From: Nitrospirillum iridis
GTDB lineage: Bacteria > Pseudomonadota > Alphaproteobacteria > Azospirillales > Azospirillaceae
DNA: 64,000 bases
Direction of reading: 5' to 3'
Assembly (NCBI RefSeq): GCF_014205765.1
Contig: NZ_JACIIZ010000006.1
Span: forward strand, 310,001-374,000
Every line of letters starts with the position of its first letter. Position 1 is the first letter of the stretch. Both the position numbers and the translations under genes were made by a program. Below the pieces are notes generated by a model that was not told the origin of the DNA, did not search any database, and saw only the letters and a list, made by a program, of their open reading frames with translations. Shown here piece after piece: positions 1 to 9,242 of the stretch.

Positions 1-1380
1 CTGGTCCGCCAGGCGGTCGTGGGCGTACTGGCGGGTGACGGCCAGCAGGGCGTAGCGGCTCTCGCCGTTCACCGTTTCCATGGTGATCATGGACTTGGCC
101 ACCAGCTCACTGACGGCATCCATGACGGCCAGTTCGTCGATCTCCTCCGAGGCGGCGATGGCCATGGCGGCGCGGATGTCGAAGCTGGATCGGAAGACGG
201 AGAGCCGGATCAGCACCGTCTGCTCCTCTGGCCGCAGCAGGTCGAAGCTCCAGTCCAGGGTGGCGCGCAATGTCTCCTGCCGCGGGGGGGCGGTACGGCG
301 CCCCCGGCCCAGGATGGTGAAGCGTTCGTTCAGCGCGGTCATCAGCGCCCGCGCCTCCAGCCGCCCGATGCGGGCGGCGGCCAGCTCGATGGCCAGCGGG
401 ATGCCATCCAGCCGGCGGCAGATGGCCGCCACCGCCATGAGGGCGTCCACCCCCGTCTCCAGCCCGTCACCGGCCGCCGCCCGGTCCAGGAACATGGCCA
501 CGGCCGAATGACGGCGGATCGCGTCGGGGTCGGTGACCGTGACCGGCGGAACGGATAGGCTGGCCAGGCGGTGCACCCATTCGCCTTCCGCGCGCAGCGG
601 CTCGCGGCTGGTCGCCAGGATGGTCAGGTCCGGGCAGCCTTTCAGCAACTGCTCCACCAAGGCCGCCGCTGCCTCGACCACATGTTCGCAATTGTCCAGC
701 ACCAGCAGTTGGCGCCCATCGCGCAGCGCCTGGAACACCTCGTCAAGGCTGTCATCCGTGGGTGACGGGGCCAACCCCAGACCGGCAGCCAGGGCGGCGG
801 GCAGGCGCTGGGCATCGGTGACCGGGGAGAAATCGACAAAGCTGGCGCCCATGTCCCCATCGGCCGCCAGGCGGCGCGACAGGGCCAGCGCCACGGTCGT
901 CTTGCCGATGCCGCCGGGGCCCACCACGGTGACCAGGCGGCGAACGGCGACACGGGCGGCCAACTGTTCGACCACCTCCGCCCGGCCGATGACACGGTCC
1001 AGGGAAACCGGCAGGGCCGGCGTCAGGCCCGCCGCCGGCTTGGCGGCATCGCCTACGGCGCGCCAGGAAACGGGGGCCACCAGCCGATAGCCCCGCCCCA
1101 CATGGTTCACGATGTAGCGGGCGCCCGCCTGACCGTCGCCCAAGGCGCGGCGCAGGCCGGACATGTGCACGCGCAGCGCGCCGTCATCCACCGTCGTGTT
1201 GGGCCACACCTCCGCCAGCAGCTCGTCACGACCCACCAGTTGGCCCGCGCGCAGGACCAGTGCCACCAGGATGTCCAGCGCCCTGTCACCCAAGCGGACA
1301 GGCGCACCGCCCCTCAGCAGCACACGCCCGGGAAGGTGCAGCTCACAGTCGCCGAATGAGAAGATCTGCCGGTGTGGCAT
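1..1380 (-). CDS. Winged-helix / STAND-type ATPase transcriptional regulator (C-terminus beyond window)
   Basis: I translated this frame by hand from the ATG at 1380; it stays open to base 1 (460 codons), so the gene is cut by the window edge. Residues 1-95 form an OmpR/PhoB-type winged helix (LLAEVWP, then LRVHMSGLRRALGD). A P-loop NTPase follows, with Walker A GPGGIGKTT and a Walker B-like LLVLDNCEH, then ATSREPLR, as in STAND/AfsR-like regulators. Family members usually carry a helical-repeat C-terminus, missing here. It is divergent from the molybdenum-hydroxylase operon at 1719 and is clearly paralogous to the regulator at 10877-13381, which has the same domains and motifs. Control of the adjacent operon is inferred from position only. 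The ligand is unknown. Confidence 0.85.
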   Translation of the reverse strand, partial: MPHRQIFSFGDCELHLPGRVLLRGGAPVRLGDRALDILVALVLRAGQLVGRDELLAEVWPNTTVDDGALRVHMSGLRRALGDGQAGARYIVNHVGRGYRLVAPVSWRAVGDAAKPAAGLTPALPVSLDRVIGRAEVVEQLAARVAVRRLVTVVGPGGIGKTTVALALSRRLAADGDMGASFVDFSPVTDAQRLPAALAAGLGLAPSPTDDSLDEVFQALRDGRQLLVLDNCEHVVEAAAALVEQLLKGCPDLTILATSREPLRAEGEWVHRLASLSVPPVTVTDPDAIRRHSAVAMFLDRAAAGDGLETGVDALMAVAAICRRLDGIPLAIELAAARIGRLEARALMTALNERFTILGRGRRTAPPRQETLRATLDWSFDLLRPEEQTVLIRLSVFRSSFDIRAAMAIAASEEIDELAVMDAVSELVAKSMITMETVNGESRYALLAVTRQYAHDRLADQ

Positions 1381-1718
1381 CGTCACATCCAGGTTGGGGG
1401 GGGGCAAAATGGGAGCACGGGATTCGCCCGAAGCAGTCAAAAGCGCGGAATCACCACCCAAGCTAGGTACCGACCCCATCCGCAATCTTGTCGATTATGC
1501 GCATTTTTGAAGATGGGTGCGCGACGAATTAGGTAGGGGCGTACACCCTCTTGGCAGGGCAGGGCGCGGATACGGCCCCGGGGGCATCGCCGTCCTAAGC
1601 ATATTCAAAATCAGGTTGAGGCATCCAATCGGCCCTGGAGGATTTCGGGCATGGTCCTGTCACCCGGCGGAGATGCGCCCATCAGCATCGGCCGGGCAGC
1701 GGAATAAGGGATGCCGGA
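1381..1718. other. Divergent intergenic region, no gene
   Basis: This 338-base spacer separates the minus-strand STAND regulator from the plus-strand cytochrome gene and must hold both promoters. It is locally AT-richer around 1485-1510 and 1600-1620. An 8-base palindrome, ATGCGCAT, lies at 1497-1504. I could not assign -35/-10 boxes or an operator with confidence, and no open frame here looks coding. Confidence 0.5.
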
Positions 1719-2999
1719 ATGAGACGCAAGCATTGGGTGGGGGCCGCGGCTGCCTGCATTGCCCTGGGCGGACTGGCCGCCCTGGCCGTGGCCTATCGCG
1801 CGCCCCTGCCGGCCATCGCCCGACCTGACGCCGCCAGTTTCGATCGGGCGCGGGTGGCGCGGGGCGCCGTTCTGGCGGCCATCGGCGACTGCGCCGTCTG
1901 CCACACGGCGGACAGGGGGGCGGCCTATGCCGGTGGCCGGCCGCTGCCCACGCCATTCGGCACCCTGTACACCACCAACATCACGCCGGACATCGCCACG
2001 GGCATCGGCACCTGGTCGCTGGACGCCTTCACCCGCGCCCTGCGCGAGGGTGTGGCCCGCGACGGCCATCACCTCTATCCGGCATTGCCCTATGAACACT
2101 ATACCCATGTCACTGATGGCGACGTGGAGGCGCTGTACGCCTTCCTCATGACGCGCCCAGCCGTGTCGGCGCCGCCGCAGCCCAACCATATGATTTTTCC
2201 CCTGGGGTTCCGACCGCTACTCGCGGGCTGGAAGCTCCTGTTCCTGCATAGAGGCGCCCTTCCACCGCGAACCGACCGGGACGCCCAGTGGAACCGCGGC
2301 GCCTATCTGGTGGAAGGACTGGGCCATTGCGGGGGCTGCCACACCCCGCGCAATCCCCTGGGCGGGGAAGAGACCGGCCGCGCCTATGCCGGCGGCGTGG
2401 CCGAGGGCTGGGTCGCACCGCCCCTGGATGGCAGCAGTCCGGCCCCCATCCCCTGGACCGCCGACGGCCTCTACCGCTATTTGCGCACGGGCATGGACGG
2501 AGAGCACGGCGCGGCCGCCGGCCCCATGGGGCCCGTGACGCATGACCTGTCGGCCATCCCGGAAGATGAGGTCCGGGCCATCGCCGTCTACGTCGCCTCG
2601 CTGCGGATGGACGGCCGGCCCGGGCCGGGGCCGGGGCCGGTGGACCACGCGGATGCCGCGGCGCAGGCGCACCCCGCCGGCGCGGCACTGTTCGCCGGCG
2701 CGTGCGGCGGCTGCCATGAGGCGGGCGCCCCCATGCTGACGGGCGGCCGCCCAGGATTGGGCCTGGCCAGCGGCCTGCAATTGGAGGAGCCGGCGAATGT
2801 GGTTCGCGCCATCCTGGAAGGGCTGCGCCCCCCCGTCGGCGCCGCCGGCCCGTTCATGCCGCCCTTCGCCAATTCCCTGACCGACGGCCAGGTGGCGGAG
2901 GTGGCGGCCTATCTGCGCGCCCGCTACAGCGACCGGCCCGCCTGGACGAACCTGACGCGCGAGAGCGCCACCGCCCGCAAGGAGGGCCAGCAGCCATGA
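1719..2999 (+). CDS. Tri-heme cytochrome c subunit of a molybdenum hydroxylase
   Basis: This 426-residue protein begins with a membrane-spanning signal/anchor (about residues 7-26). It has three c-type heme motifs: CAVCH at 58-62, CGGCH at 204-208 and CGGCH at 329-333. That is the layout of the tri-heme subunits that serve membrane alcohol/aldehyde dehydrogenases and IorAB-like molybdenum hydroxylases. It would act in the periplasm, taking electrons from the hydroxylase to the quinone pool or a terminal oxidase. Its stop overlaps the start of the 2Fe-2S subunit by four bases, so the three genes form one operon encoding one complex. The substrate cannot be read from this subunit. Confidence 0.88.
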   Translation: MRRKHWVGAAAACIALGGLAALAVAYRAPLPAIARPDAASFDRARVARGAVLAAIGDCAVCHTADRGAAYAGGRPLPTPFGTLYTTNITPDIATGIGTWSLDAFTRALREGVARDGHHLYPALPYEHYTHVTDGDVEALYAFLMTRPAVSAPPQPNHMIFPLGFRPLLAGWKLLFLHRGALPPRTDRDAQWNRGAYLVEGLGHCGGCHTPRNPLGGEETGRAYAGGVAEGWVAPPLDGSSPAPIPWTADGLYRYLRTGMDGEHGAAAGPMGPVTHDLSAIPEDEVRAIAVYVASLRMDGRPGPGPGPVDHADAAAQAHPAGAALFAGACGGCHEAGAPMLTGGRPGLGLASGLQLEEPANVVRAILEGLRPPVGAAGPFMPPFANSLTDGQVAEVAAYLRARYSDRPAWTNLTRESATARKEGQQP

Positions 3000-3484
3000 C
3001 CATCACCCTGACCGTGAACGGCGTGGACCACGCGGTGGACGCCCCCCCCGATACCCCGTTGCTTTATGTGCTGCGCGATGACCTGGCGCTGAACGGCGCC
3101 AAGTACGGCTGCGGCCTGGGCCAGTGCGGCGCCTGCACCGTGCATGTGGATGGCAAGCCCGTCTTCTCCTGCGTCACCCCGGTGGCCGCCGTGGCGGGCC
3201 GGCGCGTGCGGACGGTGGAGGGGCTGGGAACCGTCGACACCCCCGGCATCCTGCAACAGGCCTTCATCGCGGAACAGGCGGCCCAGTGCGGGTATTGCAT
3301 TTCCGGAATGATCATGAGGGCTCAGGCCCTGCTGGATGGCGTGCGCAGGCCCACCGACGCCCAGATCCGCGCCCACATGCAGCCCAACCTGTGCCGCTGC
3401 GGCACCCACGGCCGCATCCTGAAGGCGGTGCGCCGGGCGGCCGACATGATGGGCGGCACCGTTCCGCAGGCGGTGCGGTCATGA
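2996..3484 (+). CDS. 2Fe-2S subunit of molybdenum hydroxylase (IorA/CoxS type)
   Basis: This is a 162-residue xanthine-dehydrogenase-type small subunit. An N-terminal plant-ferredoxin-like domain carries CGLGQCGACTVH with a further Cys in PVFSC. The C-terminal helical domain carries CGYC and CRCG for the second cluster, giving two 2Fe-2S centres in the usual order. Length matches IorA of isoquinoline 1-oxidoreductase and related small subunits. It moves electrons from the Mo centre in the next gene to the upstream cytochrome. It overlaps both neighbours by four bases, indicating translational coupling. It has no signal of its own and is probably exported with the Tat-targeted large subunit. 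Confidence 0.93.
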   Translation: MTITLTVNGVDHAVDAPPDTPLLYVLRDDLALNGAKYGCGLGQCGACTVHVDGKPVFSCVTPVAAVAGRRVRTVEGLGTVDTPGILQQAFIAEQAAQCGYCISGMIMRAQALLDGVRRPTDAQIRAHMQPNLCRCGTHGRILKAVRRAADMMGGTVPQAVRS

Positions 3485-5781
3485 GCATGAGCCCGCTGGA
3501 CCATGCCAAGGCGCCGTCGCGCCGCGCCTTCCTGGGGGGTGGCGGCGCGCTGGTGGTGGCCTTCTCCCTGGCGCCCCGGGCGCTGGCCCAGTTGGCGGGC
3601 GGGGGGGAGGGCGGTGCCGGTCCCGCCGTCATCGCCCCCGACCTGAAGGGCAGCCTGAAGAACCATCCGTGGCTGGACGCGTGGATCCGCGTCGATGGCG
3701 ATGGCCGCGTCACCGTCTTCACCGGCAAGGTGGAACTGGGCCAGGGCATCCGCACGGCCCTGATCCAGGTGGCGGCGGAGGAACTGGACCTGCCGCCAGG
3801 GGCCATCACCCTGGTGACGGCCGATACCCGGCGCACGCCGGACGAAGGGCTGACCGCCGGCAGCCATTCCATGCAGGATAGCGGCACCGCCATCCTGAAC
3901 GCCGCCGCCAACGTGCGCATGCTGCTGACCAACGCCGCCGCCGCGCTGTGGCGGGTCCCGGCCGGCGGCCTGGCCACCACCGGGGACGGCCATGTGCGGG
4001 GCCCCGACGGTCGCCTGGCGGCCTATGGCGACCTGGCCGCCGGCCTGTCCCTGCATGTCGCGGCCGTGCCGGACGCCCCCCTACGCAACCCCGCCGACTA
4101 CCGCACCCTGGGCAAGCCCCTACCCCGGGTGGACATTCCCGCCAAGCTGACGGGCGGGGCGGCCTACCTGCACGACATGCGCCTGCCCGGCATGCTGCAT
4201 GCCCGCGTGGTGCGGGGCCCGGCGGAGGGTACGCGCCTGGTCGAGCCCGACATCCAGGCGGTGGAGGCCATGCCCGGCGTGGTCAAGGTGGTGCGCCGGG
4301 GCGCCTTTCTGGCCGTCGTGGCGGAGCGGCAGTGGACCGCCATCCAGGCCCTGCGCCATCTGCAGCGGGCGGCGCACGCCCGTGTGACTGCACCGCTCCC
4401 CGCCGGTGCTGCCACCGGCGCGCCCCTGTCTGGCGACGCCGTCGAGGCGGTGCTGAACACCCTGACACCCCGTGACATCGCGATCGAGGACACCCGGACG
4501 CCCACCGGGCCCGCCGTGCACACGGTGCAGGCGCGTTACACCCGGCCTTGGATCAGCCACGGCTCGATCGGCCCGTCCTGCGCGCTGGCCCGGTTCCAGG
4601 ATGGGGAGATGACGATCTGGACCCACAGCCAAGGCACCTTCGACGTCGCCCGGGTGGTGACGGAACTGCTGGGCCTGCCGGCGGAAAAGGTGCACGCCAT
4701 CCATGCCGAGGGCGCCGGCTGCTACGGCCAGAACGGCGCCGACGACGTGGCGGCGGACGCCGCCGTCATCGCCTTCGCCGTGCCCGGACGGCCCATCCGC
4801 CTGCAATGGATGCGGGAACAGGAATTCGGGTGGGAGCCGCTGGGCCCCGGCATGGTGACCCGGCTGGCGGCATCGCTGGACGCCGACAACCGCATCGTCG
4901 CCTGGCGCCACGAGGTATGGAGCAACCCGCACAACAACCGGCCCGTGGGGGCCGGCGGCGTGTTGGCCGGGGCGGAGGTCGATCCGCCCTTCGCCGCACC
5001 CGAGGGCAAGCCCATCCCCATGCCGGAGGGCGACGGCAGCCGCAATTCCAACCCGCTGTACACCTTCGCCAACACCCACGTCCTGTATCACTTCCTGAAG
5101 GACATGCCCGTCCGCGTCTCCGCCCTGCGGTCCCTGGGGGCGCACCTGAACGTCTTTTCCATCGAAAGCATGCTGGATGAGCTGGCCGCCGCCGCCGGCA
5201 TCGACCCCCTGGCCCTGCGTCTTGCCCATATGGAGGACCCGCGCGCCCGCGACGTGATGCAGGCCATGGCCGCGGGCTTCGACTGGGCGGGACGGCCCCG
5301 GGGCGACGGCCGCCGGGGCTGCGGCATGGCGTTCGCCCGCTACAAGAACCTGGGCGCCTATTGCGCCGTGGCGCTGGAGGTCGAGATTGACCGGGAAACC
5401 GGCCGTGCCTGGGTGCGCCGGGCCTTCGCCGCCGTCGATTGCGGCCAGCCCGCCAACCCCGATGGCGTGCGCAACCAGATCGAAGGCGGCCTGATCCAGT
5501 CCCTGAGCTGGACCGGCCATGAGGCCATGGCCTTCAGCCCGGAGCGCCGCGCCGCTTTCGATTGGAGCGGCTATCCCATCCTGCGCTTCCAGGATGTGCC
5601 GGGCACCATCGACGTGCGGGTCGTGGACCGCCCGGGCCTGCCCTTCCTGGGCACCGCCGAAGCGGCGCAGGGCCCCACCGCCGCCGCCCTGGCCAACGCC
5701 ATCGCCGATGCCACGGGTGTGCGCCTGCGCGACATGCCCCTGGCCCCCGACCGCCTCAAGGCCGCCCTGGGCCCCGTCTGA
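3481..5781 (+). CDS. Tat-exported molybdopterin-binding subunit of molybdenum hydroxylase (IorB-like)
   Basis: The protein has 766 residues from the ATG at 3481, which forms an ATGA overlap with the previous stop. The frame is open back to 3124, but that stretch is the small-subunit gene read out of frame. The N-terminus carries a twin-arginine signal, SRRAFLGGGGALVVAFSL, ending near ALA. Two aldehyde-oxidase/xanthine-dehydrogenase Mo-binding regions follow (GKVELGQGIRTAL near residue 80; GAGCYGQNGADD near 415). The conserved active-site Glu of the family is probably in GTAEAAQGPTAAAL near the C-terminus. With the cytochrome and 2Fe-2S genes this is a periplasmic hydroxylase of the isoquinoline/nicotinate/aldehyde oxidoreductase group. 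The flavin monooxygenase downstream favours an N-heterocyclic substrate, but that is inference. Confidence 0.9.
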   Translation: MSMSPLDHAKAPSRRAFLGGGGALVVAFSLAPRALAQLAGGGEGGAGPAVIAPDLKGSLKNHPWLDAWIRVDGDGRVTVFTGKVELGQGIRTALIQVAAEELDLPPGAITLVTADTRRTPDEGLTAGSHSMQDSGTAILNAAANVRMLLTNAAAALWRVPAGGLATTGDGHVRGPDGRLAAYGDLAAGLSLHVAAVPDAPLRNPADYRTLGKPLPRVDIPAKLTGGAAYLHDMRLPGMLHARVVRGPAEGTRLVEPDIQAVEAMPGVVKVVRRGAFLAVVAERQWTAIQALRHLQRAAHARVTAPLPAGAATGAPLSGDAVEAVLNTLTPRDIAIEDTRTPTGPAVHTVQARYTRPWISHGSIGPSCALARFQDGEMTIWTHSQGTFDVARVVTELLGLPAEKVHAIHAEGAGCYGQNGADDVAADAAVIAFAVPGRPIRLQWMREQEFGWEPLGPGMVTRLAASLDADNRIVAWRHEVWSNPHNNRPVGAGGVLAGAEVDPPFAAPEGKPIPMPEGDGSRNSNPLYTFANTHVLYHFLKDMPVRVSALRSLGAHLNVFSIESMLDELAAAAGIDPLALRLAHMEDPRARDVMQAMAAGFDWAGRPRGDGRRGCGMAFARYKNLGAYCAVALEVEIDRETGRAWVRRAFAAVDCGQPANPDGVRNQIEGGLIQSLSWTGHEAMAFSPERRAAFDWSGYPILRFQDVPGTIDVRVVDRPGLPFLGTAEAAQGPTAAALANAIADATGVRLRDMPLAPDRLKAALGPV

Positions 5782-5805
5782 GCCCGTTTCCCTGAAAGCC
5801 CCGTC

Positions 5806-7035
5806 ATGACCAAGGTTTCCATGACCCAAGCCTCCCCCCTGCCGGAGCCCCAGGCGCCGGACTTGACCGGCGCGCTGACCGTGGCCATGGCCCTGGCCTG
5901 CGGCATCGCCGTGGCCAACATCTATTACAACCAGCCCATGCTGGGCATTCTGGAGCGGGAGTTCGGGGGCGCCGCCCTGGCGGGCTTCGTACCCACGGCC
6001 ACCCAGCTGGGCTATGCCGCCGGCCTGGTGCTGCTGGTGCCCCTGGGTGACCTGGTGGACCGGCGACGGCTGATCGTCTTGCAGCTGCTGGCCATCGGGC
6101 TGGCGCTGGCCGCCGCCGCCGTGGCGCCCACCGCCAGCGCGCTGGCCGTCGCCTCGCTGTTCATCGGCGTGCTGTCCACCGTCGCCCAGCAGATCGTCCC
6201 CTTCGCCGCCACCCTGGCGGCACCGGAGCGTCGCGGCCGCGTCATCGGCATGGTGATGAGCGGCCTGCTATGCGGCGTGCTGTTCAGTCGCACACTGGGC
6301 GGCTTCGTGGCCACCCATCACGGGTGGCGGGCCATGTTCTGGCTGGCGGTGCCGTTGGCCTGGGGCACGGCGGCCCTGATGGCGGCCACCCTGCCCCGCC
6401 ATGCCCCCGCCAGCCCGCTGCGCTATGGCCAGGCCCTGGCCTCGCTGGCCCATCTGTGGCGGCGGCACCCGGCCCTGCGCGCCGCCGCCCTGACCCAGGG
6501 CGCCCTGTTCGCCGCCTTCACCGCCTTCTGGACCATCCTGTCGCTACGCCTGGAACAGCCGGCCTTCGGCCTCGGCGCCGACATCGCCGGCCTGTTTGGC
6601 GTCATCGGCGCCGCCGGCGTGGTGGCCGCCCCCATCGCCGGCCGCCTGGCGGACCAGCGTGGCCCGCATCTGGTGGTGATCCTGGGCTCCGTCGTCACCC
6701 TGCTGGCCTGGCTGCTGTTCGGGTCCTGGGCCAACATCTGGGCCATGGTCGTCGGCGTCGTCATCCTGGATTTCGGCATGCAGGGCGCCCTGGTCTCCAA
6801 CCAGGCCATCGTCTTCGCCCTGGACCCCCAGGCCCGCAGCCGCCTGAACACCGTGTTCATGGGCTGCATGTTCCTGGGCGGCGCCCTGGGCTCCGCCGCC
6901 GCCACCGCCGCCTGGAAGCTGGGCGCCTGGCCCGCCGTCTGCACCTTGGGCGGGGGCCTGTCGGTCCTGGCCTTTGGCATCCAGGTCCTGCTGGGCCTGC
7001 GCCGCCGCCGGGCGGCCACGACGACGGGGGCTTGA
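5806..7035 (+). CDS. MFS transporter, 12-TM
   Basis: This 409-residue integral membrane protein has about 12 hydrophobic segments. Its opening (GIAVANIYYNQPMLGILEREF) and the loop GDLVDRRRLIV are typical of the YgaY/AraJ-like branch of the major facilitator superfamily. ATG codons at 5806 and 5821 are both possible; the second has an AAGG about five bases upstream, so the true protein may be five residues shorter. It sits 24 bases after the Mo hydroxylase and three bases before the flavin monooxygenase, in the same apparent operon. Import or export of the cluster's substrate is plausible, but direction and substrate cannot be read from sequence. Confidence 0.85.
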   Translation: MTKVSMTQASPLPEPQAPDLTGALTVAMALACGIAVANIYYNQPMLGILEREFGGAALAGFVPTATQLGYAAGLVLLVPLGDLVDRRRLIVLQLLAIGLALAAAAVAPTASALAVASLFIGVLSTVAQQIVPFAATLAAPERRGRVIGMVMSGLLCGVLFSRTLGGFVATHHGWRAMFWLAVPLAWGTAALMAATLPRHAPASPLRYGQALASLAHLWRRHPALRAAALTQGALFAAFTAFWTILSLRLEQPAFGLGADIAGLFGVIGAAGVVAAPIAGRLADQRGPHLVVILGSVVTLLAWLLFGSWANIWAMVVGVVILDFGMQGALVSNQAIVFALDPQARSRLNTVFMGCMFLGGALGSAAATAAWKLGAWPAVCTLGGGLSVLAFGIQVLLGLRRRRAATTTGA

Positions 7036-7038
7036 GCC

Positions 7039-8154
7039 ATGGCCGGTTTGCGCATTCGCATCGTCGGTGGCTCCCTGGGCGGGCTGTTCGCCGCCGCCTT
7101 GCTGCGCCAGGATGGACACGACGTCCGCGTCTATGAACGGTCGATCGGTGGCCTGGGCGGCCGGGGCGCCGGCCTCGTCAGCCAGCGGGAACTGTTCGCC
7201 CTCTTGCGGGCCGTGGGCTGCGAGCATGTGGCCCATATTGGGGTCGTGGCCCGAGAGCGCATCTTCCTGGACCGGGACGGGGGCATCGCGGAACGCCACG
7301 CCACGCCACAGACACAGATCTCGTGGGACCATCTGTACCGCACCATCCGGGAAAAGCTGCGCGATGACGACTACCGGCTGGGTCGTCCCGTCCGCGCCGT
7401 GTTCCAGGATGCGGACGGGGCCCGCCTGTCGTTCGCCGACGGCGGGCAGGAGGAAGCCGACCTGGTCATCGGCGCCGACGGCCTGGGCTCCGTCGTGCGG
7501 GAGGCGGTGACCGGCGTGCCGTCACCCAACAGCTATGCCGGCTATGTCGCCTGGCGCGGCCTGATCCCGGAAGACCGGGTGCCGCCGGAGGCCGCCCTGC
7601 TGCGCGACCGCTTCGCCTTCTACATGATGCCCCGGTCGCACGCCCTGGGCTATCTGGTGCCAGGGCCGAGCGGGGAGACCGCCGCCGGCGCCCGGCGCTA
7701 TAACTGGGTGTGGTATCGGCCGGTGCCGGCGGCGGCCCTGCCCGCCACCCTGACGGACGCCGACGGCCGTTTCCACCCCCATTCCCTGGCGCCAGGCCTG
7801 CTGCCGGCGCCGGTGGCGGACACCCTGCGGGCGGACGCGGCGCGCCTGCTGCCCCCGCCCTTCGCCGCCGTGGTGGCGGCGGAACCGCGACCCTTCATCC
7901 AGGCCATCTTCGATTACGAGGCGCCGGTGATGGCCGCTGGCCGCATCGCCCTGCTGGGCGACGCCGCCTTCGTCGTGCGTCCGCATACCGCCATGGGCGT
8001 GGCCAAGGCCGCCGGCGACGCCCTGGCCCTGCGGCGATACCTTGCCGAAACGCCCCACCTGGCCGACGCGCTGGCCCTGTACAGCCATGACCGCTGCACG
8101 GCCGGATCCGCCATCGCCGCCTATGGCCGCCGCCTGGGCGCGGCGCTGGAGTGA
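7039..8154 (+). CDS. FAD-dependent aromatic monooxygenase, 2,6-dihydroxypyridine hydroxylase-like
   Basis: This 371-residue class A flavin monooxygenase has an N-terminal dinucleotide fold IVGGSLGGLFAAALL, a central GADGLGSVVR (the DG motif) and a C-terminal GDAAFVVRPHTAMGVAKAAGDA that binds FAD ribityl and pyrophosphate. The GGSLGGL and RPHxxMGVxKAAGDA forms resemble 2,6-dihydroxypyridine 3-hydroxylase and related enzymes more than salicylate hydroxylases; I judged this from memory of the families. It would use NAD(P)H and O2 to hydroxylate a ring in the cytoplasm. Position after a Mo hydroxylase and carrier suggests a short oxidative pathway. The exact substrate is unknown. Confidence 0.82.
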   Translation: MAGLRIRIVGGSLGGLFAAALLRQDGHDVRVYERSIGGLGGRGAGLVSQRELFALLRAVGCEHVAHIGVVARERIFLDRDGGIAERHATPQTQISWDHLYRTIREKLRDDDYRLGRPVRAVFQDADGARLSFADGGQEEADLVIGADGLGSVVREAVTGVPSPNSYAGYVAWRGLIPEDRVPPEAALLRDRFAFYMMPRSHALGYLVPGPSGETAAGARRYNWVWYRPVPAAALPATLTDADGRFHPHSLAPGLLPAPVADTLRADAARLLPPPFAAVVAAEPRPFIQAIFDYEAPVMAAGRIALLGDAAFVVRPHTAMGVAKAAGDALALRRYLAETPHLADALALYSHDRCTAGSAIAAYGRRLGAALE

Positions 8155-8159
8155 CTCCC

Positions 8160-9242
8160 ATGGACACGCCAACCGCCCCCCTCACCCCGACGGGCAGCCG
8201 ATGGCTGGCCCCCCTGCTGCGCACCGCCGCGCTGGTGGCGGCCGGACTCCTGGTCTGGATCGTGGCCGGGCACTGGGATCGCTGGGTGGGATCCGCCCGG
8301 CACCAATCCTCTTCCGACGCCTATGTCACCGGTGACCTGACCCCCCTGTCGGCCAAGGTGTCCGGCTATGTCCAGACGGTCGCGGTGGATGACTTCCAGG
8401 CGGTGCGCAAGGGCGACCTGATCGCCCAGATCGAACCGTCGGACTATCAGGCCCAACTGGATCTGGCGGATGCCAGCCTGACCGCGGCCCGCGCCGCCCT
8501 GGCCAACCTGGGCAACCAGCGCGACGTGCAGCGGGCCCTGGTGCGCCAGGCGGAGGCGGCCATCGCCAGCGCGGCGGCGGACGTCACCCGTACGCGGGCC
8601 GAGGCGGCGCGCCAGCGCGACCTGCAGCGCACCGGCATCGCCGGCACGGCGCAGAAGGTGGAACAGGCCGACGCCGACGCCGCCAAGGCCGTGGCGCAGT
8701 CGCAGCTGGCCGCCGCCCAGCTGGCGCAGCAGCAGGCCCAACTGGCCAGCCTGGACGTGCAGGAGCGGCAGCTGGCCGCCCAGGCGCGCGCGGGCGAGGC
8801 GCAGCTGGCCCTGGCCCGCAACAACCTGGCCTATACCCGCATCACGGCGCCGGCCGACGGCATGGTGGGCCAACGCCAGGTGCGGCCGGGCCAGTTCGTC
8901 AATGTCGGCACCCAGATCATCGGGGTCATGGCCCTGCCCAAGGTTTGGGTGGTGGCCAACTACAAGGAAACCCAGATGACCCAGGTGCGGGTGGGCGACC
9001 CGGCGACAGTGACGGTCGACGCCTTCCCGGATCTGACCCTGCACGGCCATGTCGACAGCTGGGCGCCGGGCACCGGCAGCGTCTTCACCCTGCTGCCGCC
9101 CGACAACGCCACCGGCAACTTCACCAAGGTGGTGCAACGCATGCCGGTGAAGATCCTGCTGGACCCGGTGCCGGCGCTGGGCACCCTGGTGCGTCCCGGC
9201 ATGTCGGTGGTGGCCACCATCGACGTCGGCGGCAGCCCGTGA
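8160..9242 (+). CDS. EmrA/HlyD-family membrane fusion protein
   Basis: The protein has 360 residues from the ATG at 8160, which has GGAG eight bases upstream overlapping the preceding stop. A GTG at 8151 would add three residues. One N-terminal membrane segment (about residues 18-38) is followed by the lipoyl-like half QSSSDAYVTGDLTPLSAKVSGYVQ. A long Ala/Gln-rich coiled coil runs through residues 95-225, then the second lipoyl half ITAPADGMVGQRQVRPGQFV and a beta-barrel domain. This is the periplasmic adaptor of an EmrAB-type efflux pump. It overlaps the next gene by four bases. No outer-membrane channel gene is nearby. Confidence 0.9.
   Translation: MDTPTAPLTPTGSRWLAPLLRTAALVAAGLLVWIVAGHWDRWVGSARHQSSSDAYVTGDLTPLSAKVSGYVQTVAVDDFQAVRKGDLIAQIEPSDYQAQLDLADASLTAARAALANLGNQRDVQRALVRQAEAAIASAAADVTRTRAEAARQRDLQRTGIAGTAQKVEQADADAAKAVAQSQLAAAQLAQQQAQLASLDVQERQLAAQARAGEAQLALARNNLAYTRITAPADGMVGQRQVRPGQFVNVGTQIIGVMALPKVWVVANYKETQMTQVRVGDPATVTVDAFPDLTLHGHVDSWAPGTGSVFTLLPPDNATGNFTKVVQRMPVKILLDPVPALGTLVRPGMSVVATIDVGGSP

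Noticed and set aside
3124-3480. Extending the Mo subunit start upstream to 3124
   Set aside because: This stretch is the 2Fe-2S gene in another frame; the ATG at 3481 gives a perfect Tat signal and an ATGA junction.
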